Source of the DNA: Halomonas sp. 1513
GTDB lineage: Bacteria > Pseudomonadota > Gammaproteobacteria > Pseudomonadales > Halomonadaceae
Assembly (NCBI GenBank): GCA_001971685.1
Contig: CP019326.1
Coordinates: 2,294,001 to 2,358,000, forward strand
Direction: 5' to 3'
DNA length: 64,000 nt
Within the stretch, counting starts at the first letter, position 1, and every line of letters starts with the position of its first letter. This document shows, in pieces, positions 23,001 through 31,465 of the stretch. Under the pieces are notes generated by a model. It ran no database searches and was not told where the DNA came from. It worked only from the letters and a program-made list of their open reading frames with translations. A program made the translations under genes and the position numbers.

Positions 23001-24182
23001 TCAGTTGCTAAAGGCCTGAATACCGGTTTGGGCCCGTCCCAGGATCAGCGCATGAATATCGTGGGTGCCCTCGTAGGTGTTGACCGCCTCGAGGTTCATC
23101 ACATGGCGAATCACGTGGTACTCGTCGGCGATGCCGTTGCCGCCGTGCATGTCCCGCGCCACCCGCGCGATGTCCAGCGCCTTGCCACAGTTGTTGCGCT
23201 TGATCAGCGAGATCGCCTCGGGCACCAGCTGGCCGTCGTCGATCATGCGGCCGACGCGCAGCGCCGCCTGCAGGCCCAGGGCAATCTCGGTCTGCATGTC
23301 GGCGAGCTTCTTCTGGATCAGCTGATTGGCAGCCAGCGGGCGGCCGAACTGCTTGCGATCGAGGGTGTACTGGCGCGCCGCGTGCCAGCACGCCTCGGCG
23401 GCGCCCATGGTGCCCCAGGCGATACCATAGCGGGCACGGTTGAGGCACGAGAACGGGCCCTTGAGGCCCTTGACGCCGGGCAGGATCTGCTCGTCGGAGA
23501 CCTCGACGTCCTGCATGGCGATCTGGCCGGTGATCGAGGCACGCAGGCTGAACTTGCCCTGGATCTTGGGCGCTGAGAGACCCGCCATGCCCTTCTCGAG
23601 GATAAAGCCGCGCAGGTCTCCTTGATCGTCCTTGGCCCACACCACGAAGACGTCGGCAATCGGCGAGTTGGTGATCCAGCTCTTGGTGCCGTTGAGCTTG
23701 TAGCCGCCGTCGATCTTGGTGGCCCGGGTGCTCATGCCGTTGGGGTCGGAGCCGTGGTCGGGCTCGGTGAGGCCGAAGCAGCCTACCCACTCGCCGCTGG
23801 CCAGCTTGGGCAGGTACTTGTCGCGCTGGGCGTCGCTGCCGAAGGCGTGGATGGGGTACATCACCAGGCTCGACTGCACGCTCATGGCGCTGCGATAGCC
23901 GGAATCGACGCGCTCGACTTCGCGGGCGATCAGGCCGTAGCTGACGTAGTTGAGGCCGGCACCGCCGTACCCGTCCATGGTCGCGCCGAGCAGCCCCAGC
24001 TCGCCCATCTCGTTCATGATCTCGCGGTCGAAGTGCTCGTGACGGTTGGCCTCCAGCACCCGCGGCAGCAGCTTGTCCTGGCAGTAGTCGTGGGCGGTCT
24101 GGTAGACCATGCGCTCGTCTTCGCTGAGCTGGTCGACGAGGCGGAACGGGTCGTCCCAGGTGATCGGGGTAATCTGGCTCAT
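23001..24182 (-). CDS. gcdH: Glutaryl-CoA dehydrogenase
   Basis: GcdH is an FAD enzyme that oxidises and decarboxylates glutaryl-CoA to crotonyl-CoA in lysine and glutarate degradation. The 393-residue sequence has [14 protein letters not shown] with the glutarate-binding Arg, [21 protein letters not shown], and the catalytic Glu in [16 protein letters not shown]. These separate it from other acyl-CoA dehydrogenases. A palindrome in an AT-rich patch lies 29-53 bases upstream of the ATG, and a CoA-transferase follows. Confidence 0.94.
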   Translation of the reverse strand: MSQITPITWDDPFRLVDQLSEDERMVYQTAHDYCQDKLLPRVLEANRHEHFDREIMNEMGELGLLGATMDGYGGAGLNYVSYGLIAREVERVDSGYRSAMSVQSSLVMYPIHAFGSDAQRDKYLPKLASGEWVGCFGLTEPDHGSDPNGMSTRATKIDGGYKLNGTKSWITNSPIADVFVVWAKDDQGDLRGFILEKGMAGLSAPKIQGKFSLRASITGQIAMQDVEVSDEQILPGVKGLKGPFSCLNRARYGIAWGTMGAAEACWHAARQYTLDRKQFGRPLAANQLIQKKLADMQTEIALGLQAALRVGRMIDDGQLVPEAISLIKRNNCGKALDIARVARDMHGGNGIADEYHVIRHVMNLEAVNTYEGTHDIHALILGRAQTGIQAFSN

Positions 24183-24210
24183 GGTGGCTCCGGTGTAGCA
24201 GGAATAAAAT

Positions 24211-24235
24211 TTCTACATTTTCATAGAATGTAGAA
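24211..24235. promoter_or_regulatory. Palindromic operator candidate upstream of gcdH
   Basis: TTCTACATT (24211-24219) and AATGTAGAA (24227-24235) form a perfect 9-bp inverted repeat with a 7-base spacer, inside a short AT-rich patch in GC-rich surroundings. The cognate regulator is not in the window. Confidence 0.65.
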
Positions 24236-24270
24236 TAAAAGCGCCGAGAACGCTACCCCTAATCCGCCCG

Positions 24271-25404
24271 CTAGCTCTTCTCGCCGAGCGTGGCCAGGGG
24301 GTGGTCATCGCGCTGCCAGGCGCTGCGCAACATCGCCGCGACCTTCGCCGCAGGTACGCTCGAGACATCGGCGTGGGACCACTGCGGCTGCTTGTCCTTG
24401 TCGATCAGCAGCGCACGCACGCCCTCGGCCAGGTCCCCCTCCAGGCAGCAGCGCAGCGACAGACTCAGTTCGTCGCGCAGCGCTTGCGCAAGGCTAGCGT
24501 GGCGGTGACGTTCGAGCATGCCCCAGGCGAGTTGCGCGGTCAGCGGGCAGCCCTCGGCCAGCCGGCGACGATTGGCGGCCAGCCAGTCGTCCTGGTGGCG
24601 GTCGGCCACTATCGCCGCGCTCGCCTGGGCGGCATCGGCAGCGCTGGTAAGCCGCTGGATATGGTCGCGCCACGGCCACAGCTGGGCGGGCGGCGCCAGG
24701 TCGCGATCCGCCACGGCGGCCAGCGCCACATGGATGGCTCGATCATTCAAGGTCGTGTCGCTGCCGTAGTCGGCGCAGCACAGCGCATCGATCAAGGCCT
24801 CGCGACACTGGGCAGGCACCAGCTGGTCGGCCAGGCCGAGATCGAGGGCGTCACGGGCGTTGAGCTGCGCTCCGGTCAGCGCCAGGTAGGCACCGATGCC
24901 CGGCGGCATGCGGTTGAGAAACCAGCTCGCGCCCACGTCCGGGTAGAGCCCGATGCTGATCTCGGGCATCGCCAGCCGTGAGCGCTCGGTGACCAGCCGA
25001 TGCCGTGCACCTGCCAGCAGCCCCATGCCGCCGCCCATGACGATGCCGTCGCCCCACGCCAGCAGCGGCTTGGAATAGGTGTGCAGGCGGTAGTCGAGGG
25101 CATACTCGGCGCTGAAGTAGCGCACTACATAGTCGCGCGCGGTGCGGGGGTCGCCCTGCAGGGCACGATACAGCGCGACGATATCGCCGCCGGCGCAGAA
25201 CGCCCTGTCACCGGCGCCCTCCAGCCATACCGCCACCACGCTGTCGTCGTGCTGCCAGGTCGTCAATTGGACGTTGAGGGCCTCGATCATGTCCAGCGTC
25301 AGCGCATTGAGCGAGCGTTCGGCGTCGAGCGTTGCCACACCGATGTAGTGACCGTCGCGGGTCGGCCAGTGAGTGATACGCAGGGGGGATGGGGTGTTGG
25401 ACAT
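24271..25404 (-). CDS. 3-hydroxyisobutyryl-CoA hydrolase
   Basis: This is an enoyl-CoA hydratase-superfamily protein of the HIBCH type (377 residues), a step of valine degradation. Motifs are AFCAGGDIVALY (oxyanion hole), GIVMGGGMGLL and the catalytic Glu segment AMPEISIGLYPDVGASW, followed by the long C-terminal region typical of HIBCH rather than plain hydratases. The ATG at 25404 follows GGAGG. A liuR-type gene is divergently placed with a shared operator, which supports a role in branched-chain amino acid catabolism. Confidence 0.9.
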   Translation of the reverse strand: MSNTPSPLRITHWPTRDGHYIGVATLDAERSLNALTLDMIEALNVQLTTWQHDDSVVAVWLEGAGDRAFCAGGDIVALYRALQGDPRTARDYVVRYFSAEYALDYRLHTYSKPLLAWGDGIVMGGGMGLLAGARHRLVTERSRLAMPEISIGLYPDVGASWFLNRMPPGIGAYLALTGAQLNARDALDLGLADQLVPAQCREALIDALCCADYGSDTTLNDRAIHVALAAVADRDLAPPAQLWPWRDHIQRLTSAADAAQASAAIVADRHQDDWLAANRRRLAEGCPLTAQLAWGMLERHRHASLAQALRDELSLSLRCCLEGDLAEGVRALLIDKDKQPQWSHADVSSVPAAKVAAMLRSAWQRDDHPLATLGEKS

Positions 25405-25449
25405 CGGGCCTCCAGGCTGGGTAGCGGATGGCCACAGCATGGTCGGCGA

Positions 25450-25465
25450 TTTACGTTAACGTCAA
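25450..25465. promoter_or_regulatory. LiuR-type operator
   Basis: TTTACGTTAACGTCAA is a near-perfect palindrome (seven of eight base pairs) in the 81-base gap between divergent HIBCH and MerR genes. It resembles the ACGT-centred sites reported for LiuR regulators. Confidence 0.7.
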
Positions 25466-25485
25466 CTCTGGGTATCCTGAGCGGC

Positions 25486-25902
25486 ATGACACCCGACACT
25501 GCCGCCCCGCCCCGCACCTACTCGATCAGCGAGCTCTCACGCATGTTCGAGGTCACGCCGCGCACCATCCGCTTCTACGAGCAGGAAGGCCTGCTCGAGC
25601 CTGAGCGCCGCGGCCAGACACGCATCTATCACGACAAGGACCGGGTGCGCCTCAAGCTGACCCTGCGCGGCAAGCGGCTGGGCTTCTCGCTGGCCGAGAT
25701 CCGCGAGGTGATCGAACTCTACGATGCCCTGCCCGATGGCAACGCCCGCCAGCTGCGGCGGCTGCTCGAGCTGCTCGCCGAGAAGCGCACCAACCTGCAG
25801 CGCCAGGAGGAGGACATCCGCCTGATGCGCAAGGAGCTGGACGACGTCGAGGAGCGCTGCCGCGAAGCGCTGCTGGCGCTACCCGAAAACGCCGAGGGCT
25901 GA
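25486..25902 (+). CDS. liuR: MerR-family regulator, LiuR type
   Basis: This 138-residue protein has an N-terminal MerR helix-turn-helix (YSISELSRMFEVTPRTIRFY), the wing EQEGLLEPERRGQTRIYHDKD, and a C-terminal coiled coil (RRLLELLAEKRTNLQRQEED). It lacks the Cys metal sites of MerR or CueR. The wing sequence matches LiuR, the repressor of leucine/isovalerate and related degradation genes. Divergent position to HIBCH and the palindrome between them fit autoregulation and local control. A GAGGGCTG/CAGCCCTC hairpin (25894-25920) covers its stop codon. Confidence 0.85.
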   Translation: MTPDTAAPPRTYSISELSRMFEVTPRTIRFYEQEGLLEPERRGQTRIYHDKDRVRLKLTLRGKRLGFSLAEIREVIELYDALPDGNARQLRRLLELLAEKRTNLQRQEEDIRLMRKELDDVEERCREALLALPENAEG

Positions 25903-25920
25903 CCCGGCGGGCCAGCCCTC
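25894..25920. terminator. Hairpin between convergent liuR and hpt
   Basis: GAGGGCTG (25894-25901) pairs with CAGCCCTC (25913-25920). No T-tract follows. It is placed as a bidirectional terminator. Confidence 0.5.
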
Positions 25921-25967
25921 GACGGTTATCGGCGGGGCCACTGGCGCCCCTGGCTCAACAGCGTTGC

Positions 25968-26546
25968 TTACAGTCCTTTGGGCGCGAAGATCCCCGGCGC
26001 GTTACGCCAGTAGCCCTTGTAGTCCATGCCGAAGCCGAACACGTAGCGGTCGACCACCTCGAGGCTGCAGTAGTCGGCCGTCAGCTCAGGCACCGCCTTG
26101 CGGTCGTGACGTTTGTCGACCAACACCGCGGTGGAGATGCTCGCCGCACCGGCTTCTTCGCAGTAGCGCAGGATCGCCGCCAGGGTCGCGCCCTCATCGA
26201 GGATATCGTCGACGATCACCACGTGGCGCCCGGCCATGGGAATTTCCGGCGAGACGCGCCAGAACAGTTCCCCGCCGCGCAGGCCGCCGCGATAGCGGGT
26301 GGCGTGCAGGTAGTCCACTTCGAGGGGGAACCCCAGCCGCGTCAGCAGGTGGCCGGTGGTGATCAGGCCGCCGTTCATCACGCAGTAGAAGACCGGCAGC
26401 TTGTCACCCAGGTCGGCGGTGATCTCGTCGGCCATGCGATCGAGGGCGCGTTCGACGTCGGCCTGGGAGATCAGGCAGTCGGCGCTGTCCATCACCTCGC
26501 GCATGGTGGTGAGAGATTCATGAGTATCGGGATCGAGAGTAAGCAT
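25968..26546 (-). CDS. hpt: Hypoxanthine-guanine phosphoribosyltransferase
   Basis: This purine salvage enzyme transfers phosphoribose from PRPP to hypoxanthine or guanine. The 192-residue sequence has FYCVMNGGL, DYLHATRYRGG, the PRPP-binding loop VVIVDDILDEGATL and the late VFGFGMDYKGYWRN base-contact segment. The ATG at 26546 follows AGGAC. It lies 51 bases after nagZ and is probably the last gene of the psrA-ldt-nagZ-hpt unit. Base preference is inferred from similarity to the pseudomonad protein. Confidence 0.9.
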   Translation of the reverse strand: MLTLDPDTHESLTTMREVMDSADCLISQADVERALDRMADEITADLGDKLPVFYCVMNGGLITTGHLLTRLGFPLEVDYLHATRYRGGLRGGELFWRVSPEIPMAGRHVVIVDDILDEGATLAAILRYCEEAGAASISTAVLVDKRHDRKAVPELTADYCSLEVVDRYVFGFGMDYKGYWRNAPGIFAPKGL

Positions 26547-26597
26547 CGTTGTCCTGGGTCGCATTACGGGATGAGGAGAGCCAGCCGGTCGGGCATG

Positions 26598-27620
26598 TCA
26601 GGCGTCGTGGATGCCGCTCAGCGCCTCGAGACGAGCATGCACCCGCCGCCAGCGTGACAGCGCCGGCAGCGCCTCGAGATTGGGCCGGGCCCGCCGATAG
26701 CGCAGCTTGGCCTGACGCTTGCCGGCGCGGCCGACACAGGCATCCAGGGCTTCCAGCGCCGCGGCGCGGTCGTTGCATACCAGCACCATGTCGCAGCCGG
26801 CCTCCAGCGCCGCCACCGCTGCTTGGCCGGGGGTGCCGGCGACTTTCGCCGCCGCCATCGACAGGTCGTCGGAGAAGATCGCACCCTTGAAGCCCAGCTC
26901 TTCACGCAGCAGGCCGAGCCAGCTGCGCGAGAAGCCCGCCGGCTTGTCATCGAAGGCGCTGTAGATCACATGCGCTGGCATGACGCCGTCGAGACGCGCG
27001 GCGAGGTCGGCGAAGGGCCGCATGTCGTGCTCACGCAGCGCCGCCAGCGGCCGCGGATCGACCGGCAGCTCGTGGTGCGAGTCGGCCGCCACGCCGCCAT
27101 GGCCGGGAAAATGCTTGCCGATGGCGACCATGCCGGCATCGTGGAGCCCGCTGATAAAGGCGCCGCCGAGTAGGCTGACGGCCTGCGGGTCGGCGGAGAA
27201 ACTGCGATCGCCGATCACCGTCGAGTCGCCGCCGTCGACGTCCAGCACCGGGGCGAAGGAGAGATCGAGGCCGCAGGCCGCCATCTCCATGCCCAGCAGC
27301 CAGCCGGCATCCTGGCACTGCTGCAGCACCGTCTGGGGGTCCTGATCATAGCCGGCCGCCAGCTGCGCCATCGACGGCAGGCGGGTGACGCCGTCACTCA
27401 GGCGCTGCACGCGACCGCCCTCCTGGTCGATGGCCAGCAGCAGGTCGGGACGCACCCGGCGGATCGCCGCACACAGCGCCTGCACCTGCGCGGCGTCTTC
27501 GACGTTGCGGGAAAAAAGAATCACGCCACCAACCTCGGGACGCTTGAGCATGTCACCTTCTTCTCGGCTGAGCCGGGGCCCCTCGAGGTCCAGCATCACC
27601 GGGCCGATAGGTTGCGTCAT
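26598..27620 (-). CDS. nagZ: Beta-N-acetylglucosaminidase NagZ
   Basis: NagZ is the cytosolic glycoside hydrolase family 3 enzyme that removes GlcNAc from anhydromuropeptides during peptidoglycan recycling. The 340-residue protein begins MTQPIGPVMLDLEG and carries KHFPGHGGVAADSH and the nucleophile segment IFSDDLSMAAA. An ATG two codons earlier (27626) is too close to AAGGAAG, so 27620 is preferred. No signal peptide is present, as expected. It follows an ElsL-like gene, which places two muropeptide-processing steps in one operon. Confidence 0.94.
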   Translation of the reverse strand: MTQPIGPVMLDLEGPRLSREEGDMLKRPEVGGVILFSRNVEDAAQVQALCAAIRRVRPDLLLAIDQEGGRVQRLSDGVTRLPSMAQLAAGYDQDPQTVLQQCQDAGWLLGMEMAACGLDLSFAPVLDVDGGDSTVIGDRSFSADPQAVSLLGGAFISGLHDAGMVAIGKHFPGHGGVAADSHHELPVDPRPLAALREHDMRPFADLAARLDGVMPAHVIYSAFDDKPAGFSRSWLGLLREELGFKGAIFSDDLSMAAAKVAGTPGQAAVAALEAGCDMVLVCNDRAAALEALDACVGRAGKRQAKLRYRRARPNLEALPALSRWRRVHARLEALSGIHDA

Positions 27621-27690
27621 GTTCATCTTCCTTGGCAGAGAAGGAGCCGATTCTAGACCAACCGCCAGGCCGACAACAGGGGATGGCGGA

Positions 27691-28212
27691 TCAGTCGTGC
27701 AGCCACACCGGTGTGCCGGCCGGGGCGAAGTCGAACACCTCGAGCAGCGCCGCGTCGCGCAGCCGCAGGCAGCCGTGGGAGGCCGGCGTGCCCATCGGCT
27801 GATCCGGCGGCGTGCCATGCAGATAAATATAGCGGCGCTGGGAGTCGACCTGGCCGCCGCGGTTATAGCCGGGCTCGAGGCCACATAGCCACATGATGCG
27901 GGTCAGGATCCAGTCGCGCGCCGGATACTCGGCGGCCAGTGTCGCGTCGAACACTTCGCCGGTCGGGCGGCGGCCGCGAAACACCGCGCCCGGCGGCTGG
28001 CCGTCACCGATCGATGCGCGCACGTAGTGCCAACCCAGCGGCGTCTGGCCACTGCCGTCACGCTGGCCAATGCCCGCCGCACCGCTGGAGACCGGGTAGT
28101 CGGCGACTCGCTCGCGACCCTGCCAGCACCACAGCCGCTGGGTCGAGAGATCGATCTCCAGCCAGTGGCCTGCTTCGGGCGGTAGCTGGTCGAGGCGCGG
28201 GGTAGTTACCAT
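27691..28212 (-). CDS. Cytosolic YkuD-family L,D-carboxypeptidase/transpeptidase (ElsL-like)
   Basis: This 173-residue protein is little more than one YkuD domain. It has LEIDLSTQRLWCW at the start and the catalytic motif HGTPPDQPMGTPASHGCLRL with the Cys in SHGC. It has no signal peptide or membrane helix, which is unusual for L,D-transpeptidases. In Acinetobacter the cytosolic YkuD enzyme ElsL trims tetrapeptides during cell-wall recycling, and the operon with nagZ suggests the same role here. Its ATG overlaps the psrA stop (TGATG). Confidence 0.82.
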   Translation of the reverse strand: MVTTPRLDQLPPEAGHWLEIDLSTQRLWCWQGRERVADYPVSSGAAGIGQRDGSGQTPLGWHYVRASIGDGQPPGAVFRGRRPTGEVFDATLAAEYPARDWILTRIMWLCGLEPGYNRGGQVDSQRRYIYLHGTPPDQPMGTPASHGCLRLRDAALLEVFDFAPAGTPVWLHD

Positions 28213-28880
28213 CACACCGCCGCCGGCAGGCTATCCGGCGCCGCGTCGGGCAGCGGCGCGTTCATCGCCGCCACCACCACCGGGCGCAGACGCCGGATCA
28301 GATCGCGCACGCTGACGTGCTCGCCGTAGTCCTTCTCGGCGATGTCGCGCAGCGCATCCAGCCCCGAGAGGGTGAAGATGACCGTACCGAGCACGAAGTG
28401 CAGCCGCCAGAAGCGCTCGGCCTCGGGCAGCTCCGGCGTGGCCTGGCGCACCAGGTCGGAGAAGCGGCTGAACACGCTACCGTAGTGATCCTGGATATAG
28501 CGCCGCAGGTGCCCCTGAGCCTGGCTATAGGCCAGCCCCAGCAGGCGCATGAAGACCTTCAGGCTGTTGCGCTCGGCGGGGACATCGAGCACGGTCTTGG
28601 CCATGCTCTCGAGCAGCACCTCGAGCGGTATGACGCGCCCGGCGTACTCCACTTCGAGTTCATCCAGGGCCGCGTGGAAGCGCTCGGTGAAGGGGTCCAG
28701 ATAGCGTGCGAACACGGCCTGGATCAGCGCCTTCTTGGAGCCGAAGTGATAGTTGACCGCGGCCAAATTGACCTTGGCCTTGCTAGTGATGTTGCGTAAC
28801 GAGGTCTCTGCGAAGCCCCGCTCGGCGAACAGCACCTCTGCGGTGTCGAGAATGCGCGTCACGGTATCGGGTTGTGCCAT
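28212..28880 (-). CDS. psrA: TetR-family fatty-acid regulator PsrA
   Basis: The 222-residue protein has the TetR helix-turn-helix ([33 protein letters not shown]), nearly the Pseudomonas PsrA sequence. There it responds to long-chain acyl-CoA and represses beta-oxidation genes and itself. The operon order psrA...nagZ next to lexA is also pseudomonad-like. A palindromic AAAC-N4-GTTT site lies 23 bases upstream of its ATG, consistent with autorepression. It is the first gene of the ldt-nagZ-hpt unit. Confidence 0.92.
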   Translation of the reverse strand: MAQPDTVTRILDTAEVLFAERGFAETSLRNITSKAKVNLAAVNYHFGSKKALIQAVFARYLDPFTERFHAALDELEVEYAGRVIPLEVLLESMAKTVLDVPAERNSLKVFMRLLGLAYSQAQGHLRRYIQDHYGSVFSRFSDLVRQATPELPEAERFWRLHFVLGTVIFTLSGLDALRDIAEKDYGEHVSVRDLIRRLRPVVVAAMNAPLPDAAPDSLPAAV

Positions 28881-28902
28881 ACCTACCCCCTGCCGAGTTG
28901 GT

Positions 28903-28914
28903 AAACAGCTGTTT
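28903..28914. promoter_or_regulatory. PsrA-type operator
   Basis: AAACAGCTGTTT is a perfect 12-base palindrome that fits the AAAC-N2-4-GTTT pattern known for PsrA. It is 23 bases before the psrA start codon. Confidence 0.7.
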
Positions 28915-28984
28915 TAAACGTAGCCTGATTCTACGCAACATAACACGCCGTCACAAACATGGCGTTTTAAACGCTACAACGCTT

Positions 28985-29020
28985 TTACTGGATACTCAGA
29001 CATACTGTATACTTAACCAA
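28985..29020 (+). promoter_or_regulatory. lexA promoter with two LexA-box candidates
   Basis: A -10 TATACT (29008-29013) with a weak -35 TTACTG (28985-28990) at 17 bases is overlapped by CTGTATACTTAACCAA (29005-29020). The degenerate CTGGATACTCAGACAT (28988-29003) precedes it. Tandem boxes over the promoter match lexA autoregulation. Confidence 0.65.
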
Positions 29021-29047
29021 ACACCGCCACCCATCTGCGGAGGTCAC

Positions 29048-29695
29048 ATGACCCGCCCTCTGACACCACGCCAGCAGAACGTCTATGACTTCATCGTCAA
29101 GACCATGTCCGAGCTGGGCTATCCGCCGACCCGCGCCGAAATCGCCCGGGCGCTGGGCTTTCGCTCGCCGAACGCCGCCGAGGAGCACCTGCGCGCGCTG
29201 AGCAAGAAAGGCGTGATTCGCATGGTCGCCGGCACCTCGCGGGGGATACGCCTGCCGGCCCAGGAGCAGGACCCCGAGACCGACGCCAGCGCCGCGCCGG
29301 GCCTGCCGATCATCGGCGAGGTGGCCGCCGGCAGCCCGATCTTGGCCGCCGCCCACATCGATCGCCACTGCCCGCTGCCGCCGGAGTACTTCACGCCCCG
29401 CGCCGACTACCTGCTGCGGGTACGCGGCCTGTCGATGAAGGACATCGGCATCCTCGAGGGCGACCTGCTCGCCGTGCACCGCACCGAGCGCATTCGCGAC
29501 GGCCAGATCGTGGTCGCCCGGCTCGAGGACGAGGTTACCGTCAAGCGCTTCAAGCGCCAGGGGCACCAGGTGTGGCTGACCGCCGAGAACGAGGACTTCG
29601 CCCCCATCGAGGTCGACCTGCGCCATCAGGAGCTCGAGATCGAAGGCATCGGCGTTGGCGTGATTCGCGGCGGCAACGGCCAGGCGCTGGGCTAA
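29048..29695 (+). CDS. lexA: SOS repressor LexA
   Basis: This 215-residue repressor has the winged helix ([40 protein letters not shown]) and the self-cleavage Ala-Gly in GEVAAGSPI. The catalytic Ser is in [10 protein letters not shown] and the Lys in [12 protein letters not shown]. All functional residues are present. It forms an operon with dinB 14 bases downstream and has LexA-box-like sequences over its own promoter. The start ATG at 29048 follows GGAGG. Confidence 0.97.
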   Translation: MTRPLTPRQQNVYDFIVKTMSELGYPPTRAEIARALGFRSPNAAEEHLRALSKKGVIRMVAGTSRGIRLPAQEQDPETDASAAPGLPIIGEVAAGSPILAAAHIDRHCPLPPEYFTPRADYLLRVRGLSMKDIGILEGDLLAVHRTERIRDGQIVVARLEDEVTVKRFKRQGHQVWLTAENEDFAPIEVDLRHQELEIEGIGVGVIRGGNGQALG

Positions 29696-29709
29696 GCCTC
29701 AGCCGCGTG

Positions 29710-30762
29710 ATGCGCAAGATCCTGCACGCCGACTGCGACTGCTTCTATGCCGCGGTGGAGATGCGCGACCGGCCAGCACTACGCGAGGTGCCGCTGGCGG
29801 TGGGCGGTAGTGCCGAGCGCCGCGGCGTGGTGGCGACCTGCAACTACCCTGCGCGCGCCTTCGGCGTGCGCAGCGCCATGCCCACCGCCAAGGCGCTGCG
29901 GCTGTGCCCCGAGCTGGTGGTCCTGCCTCCCGATTTCGAACGCTACCGCGCCGTCTCGCAGCAGATCCAGGCGCTGTTTGCCGAGCTCACCCCGCTGATC
30001 GAGCCACTGTCGCTGGACGAGGCCTACCTCGACGTCAGCGAGGTCGAACGCTTCCGCGGCAGCGCCACCTGGATGGCCAGCTGGCTCAAGGAGCAGACCC
30101 TGGCCCGCACCGGTATCACCCTGTCGGTGGGCTTGGCGCCGAGCAAGTTCCTGGCCAAGATCGCCAGCGACTGGGACAAGCCCGACGGCCTCACGGTGAT
30201 CACCCCCGACGCCGTGGAGGATTTCCTGCGTCCGCTGCCGGTAAGCAAGCTCCACGGCGTAGGGCCGGCCACCGCGGCCAAGCTCGAGGGACTCGGCATT
30301 CACACCTGCGACGACCTGCGCCAGCGTTCGTTGGCCACCCTCCTCGAGCGCTTCGGCAAGTTCGGCCGCCACCTCTACCAGCTGGCCCGCGGCATCGATG
30401 AGCGCGAGGTAAAGATCAGTCGCGAGCGCAAGTCAGTCAGCGTTGAAACCACCTTCGACCGCGACCTGCCCGACCTTGCCGCCTGCCGGAAAGCGCTGAT
30501 GCCGCTGTTCGACAAGCTGCAGCAGCGCCTAGCGCGCCACGATCATCCACCCAGCGACAAGCGCTTCGTCAAGGTGCGCTTCGACGACTTCAGCCTGACC
30601 ACCATGGAGGGCACGGGCAGCGCCGGCGACCCGCTGGGCTTCCAGCACCTGCTCGAGCAGGCCTGGCAGCGCGGCGCGCGACCGGTGAGGCTGCTCGGCG
30701 TCGGGGTGCGTCTGGTCCCCGAGGACGCCCAGCGTCAGCTGACGCTGTTCGACGAGGCGTGA
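29710..30762 (+). CDS. dinB: DNA polymerase IV
   Basis: DinB is an error-prone Y-family polymerase for translesion synthesis. The 350-residue protein starts MRKILHADCDCFYAAVE (first catalytic Asp and the Phe steric gate) and has the catalytic pair in LSLDEAYLDV, helix-hairpin-helix LHGVGPATAAKLEGLGI and the little-finger domain. The C-terminal QLTLF is a beta-clamp-binding motif. Placement behind lexA in one transcript gives it SOS control. The ATG at 29710 is preferred to the preceding GTG by comparison with the family start. Confidence 0.95.
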   Translation: MRKILHADCDCFYAAVEMRDRPALREVPLAVGGSAERRGVVATCNYPARAFGVRSAMPTAKALRLCPELVVLPPDFERYRAVSQQIQALFAELTPLIEPLSLDEAYLDVSEVERFRGSATWMASWLKEQTLARTGITLSVGLAPSKFLAKIASDWDKPDGLTVITPDAVEDFLRPLPVSKLHGVGPATAAKLEGLGIHTCDDLRQRSLATLLERFGKFGRHLYQLARGIDEREVKISRERKSVSVETTFDRDLPDLAACRKALMPLFDKLQQRLARHDHPPSDKRFVKVRFDDFSLTTMEGTGSAGDPLGFQHLLEQAWQRGARPVRLLGVGVRLVPEDAQRQLTLFDEA

Positions 30763-30775
30763 GCGTGGCTGGCCG

Positions 30776-31447
30776 CTACTTGGTGTCGATATAGCGCCGG
30801 GAGTTGAACGTCGCCACCCACTCGGGGTGGTAGACCACCAGCACGCTGAGCAGCATGCCGCTGATAAAGGCCTCGGAGGGCATCAGCAGCGGCAGGAAGC
30901 GGGCGTACTCCGAGGCCAGGAACCACGCCTCGGGGTCGCTGGTACCGAGGCCGACGATGGCTAACGTGGCCAGCCCGCTGGCCAGGGTAGCAAGCGCCGT
31001 GCCGAAGAAACCGCAGACGAACACGAACACCGGCAGGTTGTCGGCCAGCCAGCGATCCACCAGCCGCCAGGCGATCACCATCACCAGCGCCGGCACCACC
31101 CCGCTGACCAGCACGTTGACCCCCAGCAGCGGCCAGGCCACGCGCCCCAGCAGCACCATGCCGAGATTGACTGCCAGGCAGATCAGCAGCGCCAGCGGCG
31201 CCTTGAAGATCAGCGTCAGCAGCGCGGTGAACACCAGGTGCAGGGTCAGCCAGTCCACCGCCTGCGCACGCAGCTGCCATAGCAGCAGTACCGCCACCAG
31301 CGACGCCAGCCAGCGATGCTGCAGGCCGACGTCGGCAAGCAGCGCCCGCCACGGCCGCTGGGCCAGCGCAAGGCCCAGTACCGCGGCACTGACCAGCCAG
31401 CCCAGGAGCAGCATCCAGGGCATCAGCATCACCTCGGCGAAGGTCAT
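30776..31447 (-). CDS. CbiM-like energy-coupling factor permease component
   Basis: This 223-residue integral membrane protein has six or seven hydrophobic helices and the C-terminal MPSEAFISGMLLSVLVVYHPEW segment of the COG3235/CbiM-like family. CbiM proteins are substrate-specific or core parts of cobalt and nickel transporters. No ATPase, CbiQ or CbiN gene lies nearby, so the transporter is incomplete here and the substrate is unknown. It converges on dinB with a 13-base gap and follows purU on the same strand. Confidence 0.75.
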   Translation of the reverse strand: MTFAEVMLMPWMLLLGWLVSAAVLGLALAQRPWRALLADVGLQHRWLASLVAVLLLWQLRAQAVDWLTLHLVFTALLTLIFKAPLALLICLAVNLGMVLLGRVAWPLLGVNVLVSGVVPALVMVIAWRLVDRWLADNLPVFVFVCGFFGTALATLASGLATLAIVGLGTSDPEAWFLASEYARFLPLLMPSEAFISGMLLSVLVVYHPEWVATFNSRRYIDTK

Positions 31448-31465
31448 GGCGCACTCCGTGTTCGA

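Noticed and set aside
24183..24270. PsrA site upstream of gcdH
   Set aside because: The palindrome there is TTCTACATT/AATGTAGAA, which does not fit the AAAC-N-GTTT pattern of PsrA.
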